Source: Sinomonas humi (lineage in GTDB: Bacteria; Actinomycetota; Actinomycetes; Actinomycetales; Micrococcaceae). Taken from it: a DNA stretch of 64,000 bases. The notes under the pieces were generated by a model, which saw only the letters and a list, made by a program, of their open reading frames with translations, was not told the DNA's origin and did not search any database. Below, piece by piece: positions 10,817-18,918 of this stretch. Where the stretch lies: the NCBI RefSeq assembly GCF_000802235.1, contig NZ_JTDL01000129.1, positions 1 through 64,000 on the forward strand. Direction: 5' to 3'. Numbering within the stretch: the first letter of the stretch is position 1; each line of letters begins with the position of its first letter. The translations under genes and the position numbers were made by a program.

Positions 10817-12113
10817 TCGGCAGAAGGCAGGTCCGACGCCGCCCACGGACCTTGAGAAGCTGCGCCTGAACGCGCTGCATGCGAGGCAGGCGTGGGGCCG
10901 GGCGAAGCTCGACGGCAGTGGCGGGTTCAAGCGGCTCCTCTCGCTGATCCAGTGGCTCGTCGCCAAGGTGAACACCTTGCGCCCCGTGCGGACGATGCAG
11001 CTCTACGGGCTGCGCCATGGGCCGCTCATGAGCGCCGGAATCGGCTTCAACATGTTCTTCTCGATCCTGGGTCTGTTGACCACGGGCTTTTCCATCGCGG
11101 GCCTCGTACTGGCCGGTCAGCCAGAACTGGTCAACAAGACGGTTCAGCTCGTCGCCCAATCGGCACCGGGGCTGCTCAAGGTGAATGGCCATGAGGGAGT
11201 CGCCGATCCCAATGCCCTCCTCAACCCCTCAGGTCTCGGCATCACCGCCATCATCGGCGCAATTGTGACCATATTTACGTCGTTGGGATGGATCAGCAGC
11301 GTCCGCGACGGCCTCCGCGGTGTCCTCGCAGAACAGCCGCTCCAGCTGAACGCGATCCTCCAACGCCTCCACGACGCCGGGACGCTGCTGCTCCTCGGAG
11401 TGGCACTCGTTCTCACGTCCGGCGTGAGCATCCTGTTCACGGGTGCCATCGGCTTCATCGCGGACCTTCTGCACGTCGCCAGGGCCCTCGTCGCCCCCAT
11501 CAGCTGGCTCATCGGAATCATTGTGCCCCTGCTGCTCAACTGGGTCACTGCCGTCATCATGTTCCGCCTCGCCGCGGGTCTCCGCCTCTCGCGTCGCGCA
11601 TGGCTGGAGGCGACGATCATTGCGGGGGCCGGCACAACGGTCCTGCAGCTCTTCAGCAGCCAACTCCTGGCCAGAGCCGGGGCGAACCCTTTGCTCGCGT
11701 CCTTCGCGATCATCATTGGGCTGCTTATCTGGTTCAACCTCGTGAGCCAGGTCTATCTCGTGTCCGGCTCGTGGGCCGCAATCAGGGAGGCAGACACAAG
11801 CGCGATGGCCGGGCATCGGCCCGGAATGCTCGGTTCCTCGCGCCCCTCGTTCCACCCCGGGCGTCAGCTTGCCCACGTCGAGGCTGAGCTTCGGGCCGCT
11901 GAACGCCGCCAGCCCGTCAACGTGGGTTCTCACGGCCCGTTGACGCACGACGGCGCCGGCTCGCCAGGGCTTCCCAGCGTCCCTGCCGCCGTTGTGCCGC
12001 CGGAACCCGTTCGCGCGGTGGCCCCGGATACCGCATCACTGGCACCTGAGGCGCCACAGAAGCACGGCATCGGGAATTGGCTGCGGGGCCTGCGACGCCG
12101 AGCGAGCGAATGA
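10734..12113 (+). CDS. YihY/BrkB-family integral membrane protein
   Basis: The 459-residue protein has a basic, disordered N-terminus, then about six membrane helices (roughly residues 85-340) with the YihY/UPF0761 pattern (AGIGFNMFFSILGL, then PLLLNWVTAVIMFRL). A Pro/Ala-rich cytoplasmic tail of about 110 residues follows. The family was once called ribonuclease BN in error. Its function is still unclear, possibly transport or envelope related. The ATG at 10734 (or 10749) is the only start before the conserved region. The 83-bp overlap with the upstream 2H gene therefore looks genuine. The tail is longer than usual. Confidence 0.85.
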   Translation: MSTTPMASGNYGKSSTSGGRRRRRAGPDRQKAGPTPPTDLEKLRLNALHARQAWGRAKLDGSGGFKRLLSLIQWLVAKVNTLRPVRTMQLYGLRHGPLMSAGIGFNMFFSILGLLTTGFSIAGLVLAGQPELVNKTVQLVAQSAPGLLKVNGHEGVADPNALLNPSGLGITAIIGAIVTIFTSLGWISSVRDGLRGVLAEQPLQLNAILQRLHDAGTLLLLGVALVLTSGVSILFTGAIGFIADLLHVARALVAPISWLIGIIVPLLLNWVTAVIMFRLAAGLRLSRRAWLEATIIAGAGTTVLQLFSSQLLARAGANPLLASFAIIIGLLIWFNLVSQVYLVSGSWAAIREADTSAMAGHRPGMLGSSRPSFHPGRQLAHVEAELRAAERRQPVNVGSHGPLTHDGAGSPGLPSVPAAVVPPEPVRAVAPDTASLAPEAPQKHGIGNWLRGLRRRASE

Positions 12114-12164
12114 GGGTGGCCTTCTTCGTGCGCCGGACGGCATAGACAGCCAGACGGCATAGAC

Positions 12165-12207
12165 AGGGAGGGGCGCGACTGCCGATGCGGCAGTGGCGCC
12201 CCTCCCT
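12165..12207. terminator. Bidirectional terminator between yihY and sdhB
   Basis: GGGAGGGGCGC (12166-12176) pairs with GCGCCCCTCCC (12196-12206). An inner ACTGCC...GGCAGT stem extends it, giving a very stable hairpin. It separates the convergent yihY-like gene and the sdh operon, and could serve both strands. Confidence 0.8.
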
Positions 12208-12244
12208 CATTCCCAGACTCCCGCGTTCGGCGGGTGGGGGTGTC

Positions 12245-13027
12245 TCAGAACTGGCGGGCGAGGACCGCCTGCTTGACCTCGGAGATGGCCTTGGTCACCT
12301 GGATGCCGCGGGGGCAGGCCTCCGAGCAGTTGAAGATCGTGCGGCAGCGCCACACGCCTTCCTTGTCGTTGAGGATCTCAAGGCGCATGTCCCCGGCGTC
12401 GTCACGGGAATCGAAGATGAAGCGATGCGCATTCACGATCGCCGCCGGGCCGAAGTACTGCCCGTCCGTCCAGAACACGGGGCACGAGGACGTGCAGGCG
12501 GCACAGAGGATGCACTTGGTCGTGTCGTCGAACCGCTCGCGGTCCTCGGGGGACTGCAGACGCTCCTTCGTCGGGGCGTGGCCCTTCGCCACGAGGAACG
12601 GCATGATCTCGCGGTACGACTGGAAGAAGGGCTCCATGTCGACGATGAGGTCCTTTTCGACCGGAAGGCCCTTGATGGGCTCGACCGTGATCGGCTTGGA
12701 CGTGTCGAGGTCCTTGAGGAGCGTTTTGCACGCGAGGCGGTTGCGGCCGTTGATGCGCATTGCATCCGAGCCACAGACACCATGCGCGCACGAGCGACGG
12801 AACGAGAGCGAACCGTCGAGCTCCCACTTGACCTTGTGGAGGGCGTCGAGCACGCGGTCCGTGCCGTACATCGTGAGCTTGAACTCGTCCCAGTGCGACT
12901 CGTCTGAGACCTCTGGGTTGTAGCGGCGTACGCGGAGCGTGACGTCGAACGTGGGAATCTCGCCCCCGCCGCCAACGCTGGCGGGAAGCTCGACCTTCGA
13001 AGCAGGCTCTGCAGTTGACGCGGTCAT
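12245..13027 (-). CDS. sdhB: Succinate dehydrogenase iron-sulfur subunit
   Basis: Electron-transfer subunit of complex II, carrying [2Fe-2S], [4Fe-4S] and [3Fe-4S] clusters. The 260-residue sequence shows the plant-type ferredoxin cysteines (SCAHGVCGSDAM ... NRLACKTLL) and the C-terminal pair of cluster motifs (CILCAACTSSCP and CRTIFNCSEACPRGI). The ATG at 13027 shares one base with the sdhA stop (TGATG). It is the last gene of sdhCDAB and is followed by a strong terminator. It lacks a membrane segment, as expected for the peripheral subunit on the cytoplasmic face. Confidence 0.97.
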   Translation of the reverse strand: MTASTAEPASKVELPASVGGGGEIPTFDVTLRVRRYNPEVSDESHWDEFKLTMYGTDRVLDALHKVKWELDGSLSFRRSCAHGVCGSDAMRINGRNRLACKTLLKDLDTSKPITVEPIKGLPVEKDLIVDMEPFFQSYREIMPFLVAKGHAPTKERLQSPEDRERFDDTTKCILCAACTSSCPVFWTDGQYFGPAAIVNAHRFIFDSRDDAGDMRLEILNDKEGVWRCRTIFNCSEACPRGIQVTKAISEVKQAVLARQF

Positions 13028-14814
13028 CAGTACTTACGCTCCATCGGCTCGTAACGGGTGAAGATGACCGGTTTCGTGCCGAAGCGGATGCCCTTGATGC
13101 CCTCGGTCTCGGCCGTGGGGTCCTTGTAGAGCATCGTGTGCTTCATCCAGTTGGCATCGTCGCGGTCGGGGAAGTCCTCGCGGTAGTGGCCACCGCGAGA
13201 CTCCTTGCGGTGGAGGGCAGCAACAGTCATAGCCTCGGCGAGGTCCAGGAGGAAGCCGAGCTCGACTGCCTCGAGGAGATCCAGGTTGAACCGCTTGCCC
13301 TTGTCCTGGATGCTGATGTTCCGGTAGCGCTCGCGAAGCTTCTCGATATCCCCGAGGGCTGTGGTGATCGAGTCAGCGGTGCGGAACACCTGCATGTTCG
13401 CGTCCATCGTCTCCTGAAGGTCCGAGCGGATAGCCGCTACCTTCTCGGTCCCCGTTCCGGAGCGGACGACGTCGAGCATGGCGATCGTCTCGGCGGTCGG
13501 GTTGTCCGGGAGATCGACGAAGTCGGCCGTCTTCGCGTACTCGGCCGCGTTGATACCGGAGCGCTTGCCGAAGACGTTGATGTCGAGGAGCGAGTTCGTC
13601 CCAAGACGGTTCGAGCCGTGCACGGAAACGCACGCGACCTCGCCGGCTGCATAGAGGCCAGGGATGATCGTGTCGTTGTCCTGGAGGACCTCGCCCTTGA
13701 TGTTGGTGGGGACGCCGCCCATCGCGTAGTGCGCCGTCGGGTAGACCGGAACCGGCTCCGTGTAGGGCTCGACTCCGAGGTACGTGCGGGCGAACTCCGT
13801 GATGTCCGGGAGCTTCGCGTCGATGTGCGCGGGCTCGAGGTGTGTCAGGTCGAGGAGCACATAGTCCTTGTTCGGACCGGCGCCGCGCCCCTCGCGCACC
13901 TCGTTGGCCATCGAGCGGGCCACGATGTCGCGCGGGGCGAGGTCCTTGATGGTCGGAGCGTAGCGTTCCATGAAGCGCTCGCCCTCGGAGTTGCGCAGGA
14001 TCGCGCCCTCGCCACGAGCCGCCTCGGACAGGAGGATGCCGAGGCCCGCGAGGCCCGTCGGGTGGAACTGGAAGAACTCCATGTCTTCGAGCGGGATGCC
14101 GCGGCGGAAGGCGATGCCCATGCCATCGCCCGTGAGGGTGTGCGCATTGGACGTGGTCTTGAAGACCTTGCCCGCACCACCGGTAGCGAAGACGATTGCC
14201 TTCGCCTGGAACACGTGGATTTCCCCAGACGCGAGGTCGTAGCTCACGACGCCAGCGACGCGCTTCTGCTTGTACGGCGTTCCGTCCTCGCGAACCGCGT
14301 CATCTTCGACGACGAGGAGATCGAGGACGTAGTACTCGTTGTAGAACTCGACGTTGTGCTTGACGCAGTTTTGGTACAGCGTCTGCAGGATCATGTGGCC
14401 AGTGCGGTCGGCTGCGTAGCAGGCACGGCGAACAGGAGCCTTGCCATGGTCACGTGTGTGACCACCAAAGCGGCGCTGGTCGATGCGGCCCTCGGGCGTG
14501 CGGTTGAACGGGAGGCCCATCTTCTCAAGGTCGAGGACGGCGTCGATCGCCTCCTTGGCCATGACCTCCGCGGCATCCTGGTCGACCAGGTAGTCGCCGC
14601 CCTTGACTGTGTCGAAGGTGTGCCACTCCCAGTTGTCCTCCTCGACGTTGGCAAGGGCGGCACACATGCCGCCCTGGGCCGCGCCGGTGTGGGAGCGGGT
14701 GGGGTACAGCTTGGTCAGCACCGCGGTGCGTGCGCGCTGGCCGGACTCAATGGCCGCGCGCATCCCGGCACCGCCGGCGCCGACGATCACCACGTCGTAC
14801 TTGTGGACCTGCAT
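13027..14814 (-). CDS. sdhA: Succinate dehydrogenase flavoprotein subunit
   Basis: Catalytic subunit oxidising succinate to fumarate in the TCA cycle. The 595-residue protein has the FAD motif VIVGAGGAGMRAAIES near the N-terminus and the His for covalent FAD attachment in TRSHTGAAQGG (about residue 41). The fumarate/succinate-site segment QRRFGGHTRDHGK and Arg-containing HGSNRLGTNSLLD follow. It lies between sdhD and sdhB in the operon. Length and motifs are normal. Confidence 0.97.
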   Translation of the reverse strand: MQVHKYDVVIVGAGGAGMRAAIESGQRARTAVLTKLYPTRSHTGAAQGGMCAALANVEEDNWEWHTFDTVKGGDYLVDQDAAEVMAKEAIDAVLDLEKMGLPFNRTPEGRIDQRRFGGHTRDHGKAPVRRACYAADRTGHMILQTLYQNCVKHNVEFYNEYYVLDLLVVEDDAVREDGTPYKQKRVAGVVSYDLASGEIHVFQAKAIVFATGGAGKVFKTTSNAHTLTGDGMGIAFRRGIPLEDMEFFQFHPTGLAGLGILLSEAARGEGAILRNSEGERFMERYAPTIKDLAPRDIVARSMANEVREGRGAGPNKDYVLLDLTHLEPAHIDAKLPDITEFARTYLGVEPYTEPVPVYPTAHYAMGGVPTNIKGEVLQDNDTIIPGLYAAGEVACVSVHGSNRLGTNSLLDINVFGKRSGINAAEYAKTADFVDLPDNPTAETIAMLDVVRSGTGTEKVAAIRSDLQETMDANMQVFRTADSITTALGDIEKLRERYRNISIQDKGKRFNLDLLEAVELGFLLDLAEAMTVAALHRKESRGGHYREDFPDRDDANWMKHTMLYKDPTAETEGIKGIRFGTKPVIFTRYEPMERKY

Positions 14815-14886
14815 ACTGGATGCTTCTCTCTCTCGCGCAAGACTGAGACGCCGCTCGCGTGCCGAGGGCGTCGCCTGAAATGCCTG

Positions 14887-15372
14887 CTACGGCTTGGGGC
14901 AGAAGGAGCCTGGGAGCGGGACTCCGTTGACGGTGGGGCACGGGTTGAACGTGAAGATCACGAGCGTCCCGAGGATCACGATCGCCGCAGCTGCGGCGAA
15001 CAGCACGATGAGAAGCCAGAAGCGGACAGTGTCGCGATCGGCGTAGTCGTTGATGATCGTGCGGACGCCGTTCGTGCCGTGCAGCATGGCGAGCCACAGC
15101 ATGGCCAGATCCCACCACTGCCAGAACGGGCTGGCCCACTTGCCGGCCACGAACCCGAAGTCGATCGCGTGCACCCCGTTGCCGAGCATGAGGTTGACGA
15201 AGAGGTGGCCGAAGATGAGGACGACGAGCACGATGCCCGAGAGGCGCATGAAGAGCCATGCAGCCATCTCGAAGCCGCCCTTGGCGCCGCTGCCGTGGCG
15301 CGTGTACTTGGGGGAGACGCGGCCGGTCTCGGACGTGCTGCGGGGGAACCGAATGTCAGGAGTTGTGCTCAT
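14887..15372 (-). CDS. sdhD: Succinate dehydrogenase membrane anchor subunit
   Basis: The 161-residue protein has three membrane helices and contributes to heme/quinone binding in complex II. The first helix holds a likely heme-ligand His (LSGIVLVVLIFGHLFVNLM). The segment LHGTNGVRTIINDY is the conserved HxxxGxRxxxxDY signature of this subunit. The ATG at 15372 starts 5 bp after the sdhC stop. The longer frame to 15456 would overlap sdhC. The N-terminal 45 residues are hydrophilic and probably cytoplasmic. Confidence 0.92.
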   Translation of the reverse strand: MSTTPDIRFPRSTSETGRVSPKYTRHGSGAKGGFEMAAWLFMRLSGIVLVVLIFGHLFVNLMLGNGVHAIDFGFVAGKWASPFWQWWDLAMLWLAMLHGTNGVRTIINDYADRDTVRFWLLIVLFAAAAAIVILGTLVIFTFNPCPTVNGVPLPGSFCPKP

Positions 15373-15377
15373 GCCGT

Positions 15378-15755
15378 TCAGCCTCCGAACACGATCGAGA
15401 GTTGGCGGATGGCAAAGGCCACGAACACAACGGCCCATACGACGATGACGGTCCACAGCATCTGCCGCTGGTACTTCGGACCGCTCTTCCAGAAGTCGAC
15501 GGCGATGATGCGCAGGCCGTTGAACGCATGGAACAGGATGGCGGCGACAAGCGCGGTCTCGCCAAGCCCCATGACCGGGTTCTTGTATTCGCCGATGACG
15601 GCGTTGTAGGCGTCAGGGGACACACGCACCAATGAGGTGTCCAGCACATGCACCAACAAGAAGAAGAAGATCACGACACCGGTAATCCGGTGCCCGACCC
15701 AGGACCACATGCCTTCACGGCCGCGGTACAGGGTGCCAGCTGGTTTTGTCGGCAC
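15378..15755 (-). CDS. sdhC: Succinate dehydrogenase cytochrome b556 subunit
   Basis: The 125-residue membrane anchor has three helices and the family signature GHRITGVVIFFFLLVHVLDT in helix 1, plus LFHAFNGLRIIAVDF with the second conserved His-Asn-Gly-Arg. The GTG at 15755 is preceded by GGGAGG at good spacing. The ATG at 15797 would add 14 residues without a ribosome-binding site. It is the first gene of sdhCDAB, driven by the promoter at about 15869-15897. Confidence 0.92.
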   Translation of the reverse strand: MPTKPAGTLYRGREGMWSWVGHRITGVVIFFFLLVHVLDTSLVRVSPDAYNAVIGEYKNPVMGLGETALVAAILFHAFNGLRIIAVDFWKSGPKYQRQMLWTVIVVWAVVFVAFAIRQLSIVFGG

Positions 15756-15868
15756 TGATAAACCTCCCTGCGAGCACCGATGCGGGCGCTCACCCAAGAG
15801 GCGAGGGCACCGATGCAGAAGGCGCCCGTCTCGGCTGGCGGACGCGTACTCTGTCGAGCTCCAGCCTA

Positions 15869-15897
15869 AATCTAGGCTTCGCTCTCAGCTTATTCAA
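15869..15897 (-). promoter_or_regulatory. Sigma-A-type promoter of sdhCDAB
   Basis: On the minus strand, TTGAAT (15897-15892) and TAGATT (15874-15869) are separated by exactly 17 bases, a good -35/-10 pair. Transcription would start near 15862, giving a leader of about 107 bases before sdhC. The rest of the 258-bp divergent region up to manC contains nothing else I recognise except the possible manC -10. Confidence 0.6.
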
Positions 15898-15929
15898 TTT
15901 GCTCCCCCCTCCGAGCCTAGGAGAGTGGG

Positions 15930-15935
15930 GATAAT
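15930..15935 (+). promoter_or_regulatory. Possible -10 of manC promoter
   Basis: GATAAT matches five of six -10 positions, within GTGGGGATAATCAC, about 78 bases upstream of the manC ATG. No convincing -35 is seen at the proper spacing. Confidence 0.35.
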
Positions 15936-16013
15936 CACAAGGGTCCGGGACAGGGTTGTGCAAGGGCGCGCTGGCCCCTGCTCCGTGGCGTGGCCTCCAT
16001 TAGAGTAGGGGCG

Positions 16014-17168
16014 ATGAGCACTGAATTCCCGGCCGCGAGTGCGGCAGACCGCGACGCCGTCTTGGACCGCTTTGTCGCCGTGATCCCGGCGGGCGGAGTC
16101 GGCACGCGGCTGTGGCCCCTCTCGCGCGCGGCCGCGCCGAAGTTCCTCCACGACCTCACCGGGTCGGGGAGCACGCTCATCCGTGCGACGTACGACAGGC
16201 TCAGGCCCCTCGCCAACGGGCGCCTCCTCGTGGTGACCGGCCAGGCCCACCGCGCCGCGGTGTGCCACCAGATCCCCGAACTCGACACCGCTGACCTAGT
16301 GCTCGAAAGCGAGCCCAAGGACTCGGGCGCCGCCATTGGCCTGGCTGCCGCGATCCTGTACCGCCGTGACCCAGCCACGATCATGGGTTCCTTCGCGGCG
16401 GATCACGTGATCAGCCCTGACACCGTCTTCCGCGCAGCGGTCCTTGAGGCCATTCACACGGCAGCCTCCGGGGAGCGCGGCAAGATCGTGACAATCGGCA
16501 TCGAGCCAACTCACCCTTCGACCGGCTTCGGGTACATCCGGGGAGGAGAGGCGCTCGACGTCGCGGGCGCGCCGAGCGCACGCGCCGTCGCCGAGTTCGT
16601 CGAGAAGCCCAGTCTCGAAGTCGCCGAGAAGTACCTCGCGTCCGGGGAGTACCTCTGGAACGCGGGCATGTTCGTCGCCCCAGTCTCCCTCATGCTCGAG
16701 CATCTAGAGGCGAACCAGCCCGAGCTCTACGCCGGGCTTACGGAAATCGCGGACGCGTGGGACACCCCGGCCAGGGACGAGGTCACTGCGCGCGTGTGGC
16801 CGACGCTTCCGAAGATTGCCATCGACTACGCCGTCGCCGAGCCTGCCGCCGCCGCGGGGGACGTCGCCGTCGTGCCTGGAGCCTTCCGCTGGGACGACGT
16901 CGGGGACTTCGCCGCCATCGGCCGGCTCAACAGTGCTCGGGAAGTCGACGCCGTCACGGTCCTGGGCGAGGGGGCGCGCGTATTCACTGAAGGCGCGAGC
17001 GGGATCGTTGTTTCCGACACGAAGCGCGTCATTGCGCTCATCGGAATCCAGGACGTCGTGATCGTCGATACGCCCGACGCGCTTCTCGTGACGACCAAGG
17101 AACACGCGCAGAAGGTGAAGGGCGCCGTAGCGGCTCTCAAGGCGAGCGGCGACACCGACGTCCTCTGA
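16014..17168 (+). CDS. manC: Mannose-1-phosphate guanylyltransferase
   Basis: Forms GDP-mannose from mannose-1-phosphate and GTP for mannosylated glycans. The 384-residue product has the nucleotidyltransferase signature VIPAGGVGTRLWPLSR (about residues 22-37), FAADHVI, PSTGFGYI, FVEKP and LWNAGMF, which define the ManC/GMP family. It has no C-terminal cupin isomerase domain, so it is monofunctional. The isomerase ManA is encoded separately at the window end. The ATG at 16014 has GTAGGGG upstream. It is divergent from the sdh operon. Downstream (17169-17281) there is a short direct duplication of TGAGCCCCTTG and nothing else clear. Confidence 0.92.
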   Translation: MSTEFPAASAADRDAVLDRFVAVIPAGGVGTRLWPLSRAAAPKFLHDLTGSGSTLIRATYDRLRPLANGRLLVVTGQAHRAAVCHQIPELDTADLVLESEPKDSGAAIGLAAAILYRRDPATIMGSFAADHVISPDTVFRAAVLEAIHTAASGERGKIVTIGIEPTHPSTGFGYIRGGEALDVAGAPSARAVAEFVEKPSLEVAEKYLASGEYLWNAGMFVAPVSLMLEHLEANQPELYAGLTEIADAWDTPARDEVTARVWPTLPKIAIDYAVAEPAAAAGDVAVVPGAFRWDDVGDFAAIGRLNSAREVDAVTVLGEGARVFTEGASGIVVSDTKRVIALIGIQDVVIVDTPDALLVTTKEHAQKVKGAVAALKASGDTDVL

Positions 17169-17281
17169 GCCCCTTGCGCTGAGCCCCTTGACGGACGGCG
17201 TATTAGGTCGCCGAGATGGGCGTTGAGACAGCGCCGGCCGCTGAAACGTGGGCGAAGAGAGCGTGGCGCTAGAGTGAACGA

Positions 17282-18481
17282 GTGCGCAACTACACCACGG
17301 AAGCCGACCCGACGCCTCTCGTCGGCCCCCGTCTCGATCATCTCCTCCCGGATCTCATCGCGTTCCGTCGTGATCTTCATGCGCACCCCGAATTGAGCTT
17401 TCAGGAATTCCGCACGACGGACCGCATTGTTGCCCGACTTGAGGCAGCAGGTCTTGAGCCGCGGCGCCTCGAGGGGACCGGCGTCGTCGTCGACATCGGC
17501 GAGGGGCCCATCGCGACGGCGCTTCGCGGCGACATCGACGCCCTTCCCATCATCGAAGAGACGGGTCTCTCGTTCGCCTCGCTGAACCACGGCGTCACGC
17601 ATGCGTGCGGGCACGACGTCCACACGACGTGTGCCCTCGGTGCCGCCCTCGTGCTCGCGGACAAGCATCGCGAGGAGCCGCTCGGCGCAACGGTGCGGGT
17701 CATCTTCCAGCCGGCCGAGGAGACGATGCCGGGGGGCGCCCTCGCCTGCATCGATCAAGGCGTCCTCTCCGGCGTTCCGCGCATTATGGCGCTGCACTGC
17801 GATCCCAGGATCGAGGTCGGACGCATTGGGACGCGGATCGGTTCGATCACCTCGGCCTCGGACACGATCAGGATTGAGCTCGTCGGACGGGGCGGACATA
17901 CCTCGCGCCCCCACCTGACCGAGGACCTCGTGTTCGCCCTCTCGCAGATCGCGATCAACGTCCCGGCCGTCCTGTCCCGGCGCGTCGACGTCCGGAGCGG
18001 CGTTTCGATGGTCTGGGGCCAGATCGCTGCCGGAGCCGCGCCCAACGCTATTCCCGCCGTCGGCCACATGGCAGGCACCATGCGCTGCCTCGATCGCGAG
18101 GCGTGGCACAGCGCCGGCGAACTCCTCGACGAGGTGGTCCAGCAGGTCGCCGCGCCCTACGGGGTAGATGTGCGGCTCGAGCACACGCGGGGCGTGCCGC
18201 CGGTCGTGAACTCCGAGCACGAGACGGCGCTCATCGAGGCAGCTGCCCGGGCGGAGCTCGGGGAGGCTGCCGTGGTCCTGACGCCACAGTCGATGGGCGG
18301 GGAGGACTTTGCCTGGTTCCTCGGCGAGATCCCGGGTTCCATGTTCCGCCTCGGCATCGCGACGCCGGGCGGCGAGGAGTATGACCTCCACCGCGGCGAC
18401 CTCATCGTCAACGAGGGTGCTATTGCGTGCGGCGTTCGGGTTCTCGCGGCCGCAGCGCTCCGCAGCGTGCGGGATCTGTGA
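17282..18481 (+). CDS. M20-family amidohydrolase (N-acyl amino acid hydrolase type)
   Basis: Metallo-amidohydrolase of the AmiA/HipO group. The 399-residue product carries RRDLHAHPELSFQE, RGDIDALP, the metal-binding THACGHDVHTT, FQPAEET, and the dimerisation-domain segment GRGGHTSRPH. A late metal ligand sits in MGGEDFAWFL. It probably removes acyl or aminobenzoyl-type groups from amino acids in the cytoplasm. The exact substrate is unknown. It starts with GTG at 17282 and overlaps cdd by GTGA. Mycobacterial amiA/amiB-like genes lie near cdd-deoA-add too (from memory). Confidence 0.87.
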   Translation: MRNYTTEADPTPLVGPRLDHLLPDLIAFRRDLHAHPELSFQEFRTTDRIVARLEAAGLEPRRLEGTGVVVDIGEGPIATALRGDIDALPIIEETGLSFASLNHGVTHACGHDVHTTCALGAALVLADKHREEPLGATVRVIFQPAEETMPGGALACIDQGVLSGVPRIMALHCDPRIEVGRIGTRIGSITSASDTIRIELVGRGGHTSRPHLTEDLVFALSQIAINVPAVLSRRVDVRSGVSMVWGQIAAGAAPNAIPAVGHMAGTMRCLDREAWHSAGELLDEVVQQVAAPYGVDVRLEHTRGVPPVVNSEHETALIEAAARAELGEAAVVLTPQSMGGEDFAWFLGEIPGSMFRLGIATPGGEEYDLHRGDLIVNEGAIACGVRVLAAAALRSVRDL

Positions 18482-18918
18482 CCTTGCAGTCATTGGAGGG
18501 CCTGTCAGAGGCTGAGGCTGTCGACTGGGACGAGCTGGCCGCCCTTGCCCACGCATCGATGCGGAAGGCCTATGCCCCGTACTCGCGTTTTCCGGTGGGC
18601 GCGGCGGCGCTGCTCGACGACGGGCGGACGGTCTGCGGATGCAACGTCGAGAATGCATCCTATGGGCTCACCCTCTGCGCTGAGTGCACGCTCGTCGGCC
18701 AGATCCAGATGACCGGCGGTGGAAGGATCCGCGCCTTCGCGTGCGTCGACGGCGAAGGCAGGCCGCTCATGCCTTGCGGGCGCTGCCGTCAGCTCCTCTA
18801 TGAATTCCGCGCCCCCGGCATGCAGCTCATGACTGCCCGCGGTGTCCGTTCAATCGAAGACATCCTCCCGGATGCCTTCGGGCCCGAAAACCTGGAAGCG
18901 CCCGAGGAGGGAATGTGA
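18478..18918 (+). CDS. cdd: Cytidine deaminase
   Basis: Deaminates cytidine and deoxycytidine in pyrimidine salvage. The 146-residue zinc enzyme has YAPYSRFPVGAA, the catalytic zinc motif LCAECTLV (Cys-Ala-Glu) and PCGRCRQLLYEF with the other two zinc cysteines, as in small tetrameric CDAs. The GTG at 18478 overlaps the M20 gene stop by 4 bp, and its own stop overlaps deoA by 4 bp. These three genes are therefore translationally coupled. Confidence 0.95.
   Translation: MTLQSLEGLSEAEAVDWDELAALAHASMRKAYAPYSRFPVGAAALLDDGRTVCGCNVENASYGLTLCAECTLVGQIQMTGGGRIRAFACVDGEGRPLMPCGRCRQLLYEFRAPGMQLMTARGVRSIEDILPDAFGPENLEAPEEGM

Noticed and set aside
10241-12113. Fusion of 2H phosphoesterase and YihY protein by frameshift
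   Set aside because: Both genes have full-length family domains and separate stop/start signals, so overlap is more likely than a sequencing error.
13015-15609. Plus-strand open frame of 864 codons opposite sdhA/sdhD
   Set aside because: It is the mirror of high-GC third-position bias in the clearly real sdh genes. Its translation is rich in Arg/Val/Asp with no motifs.
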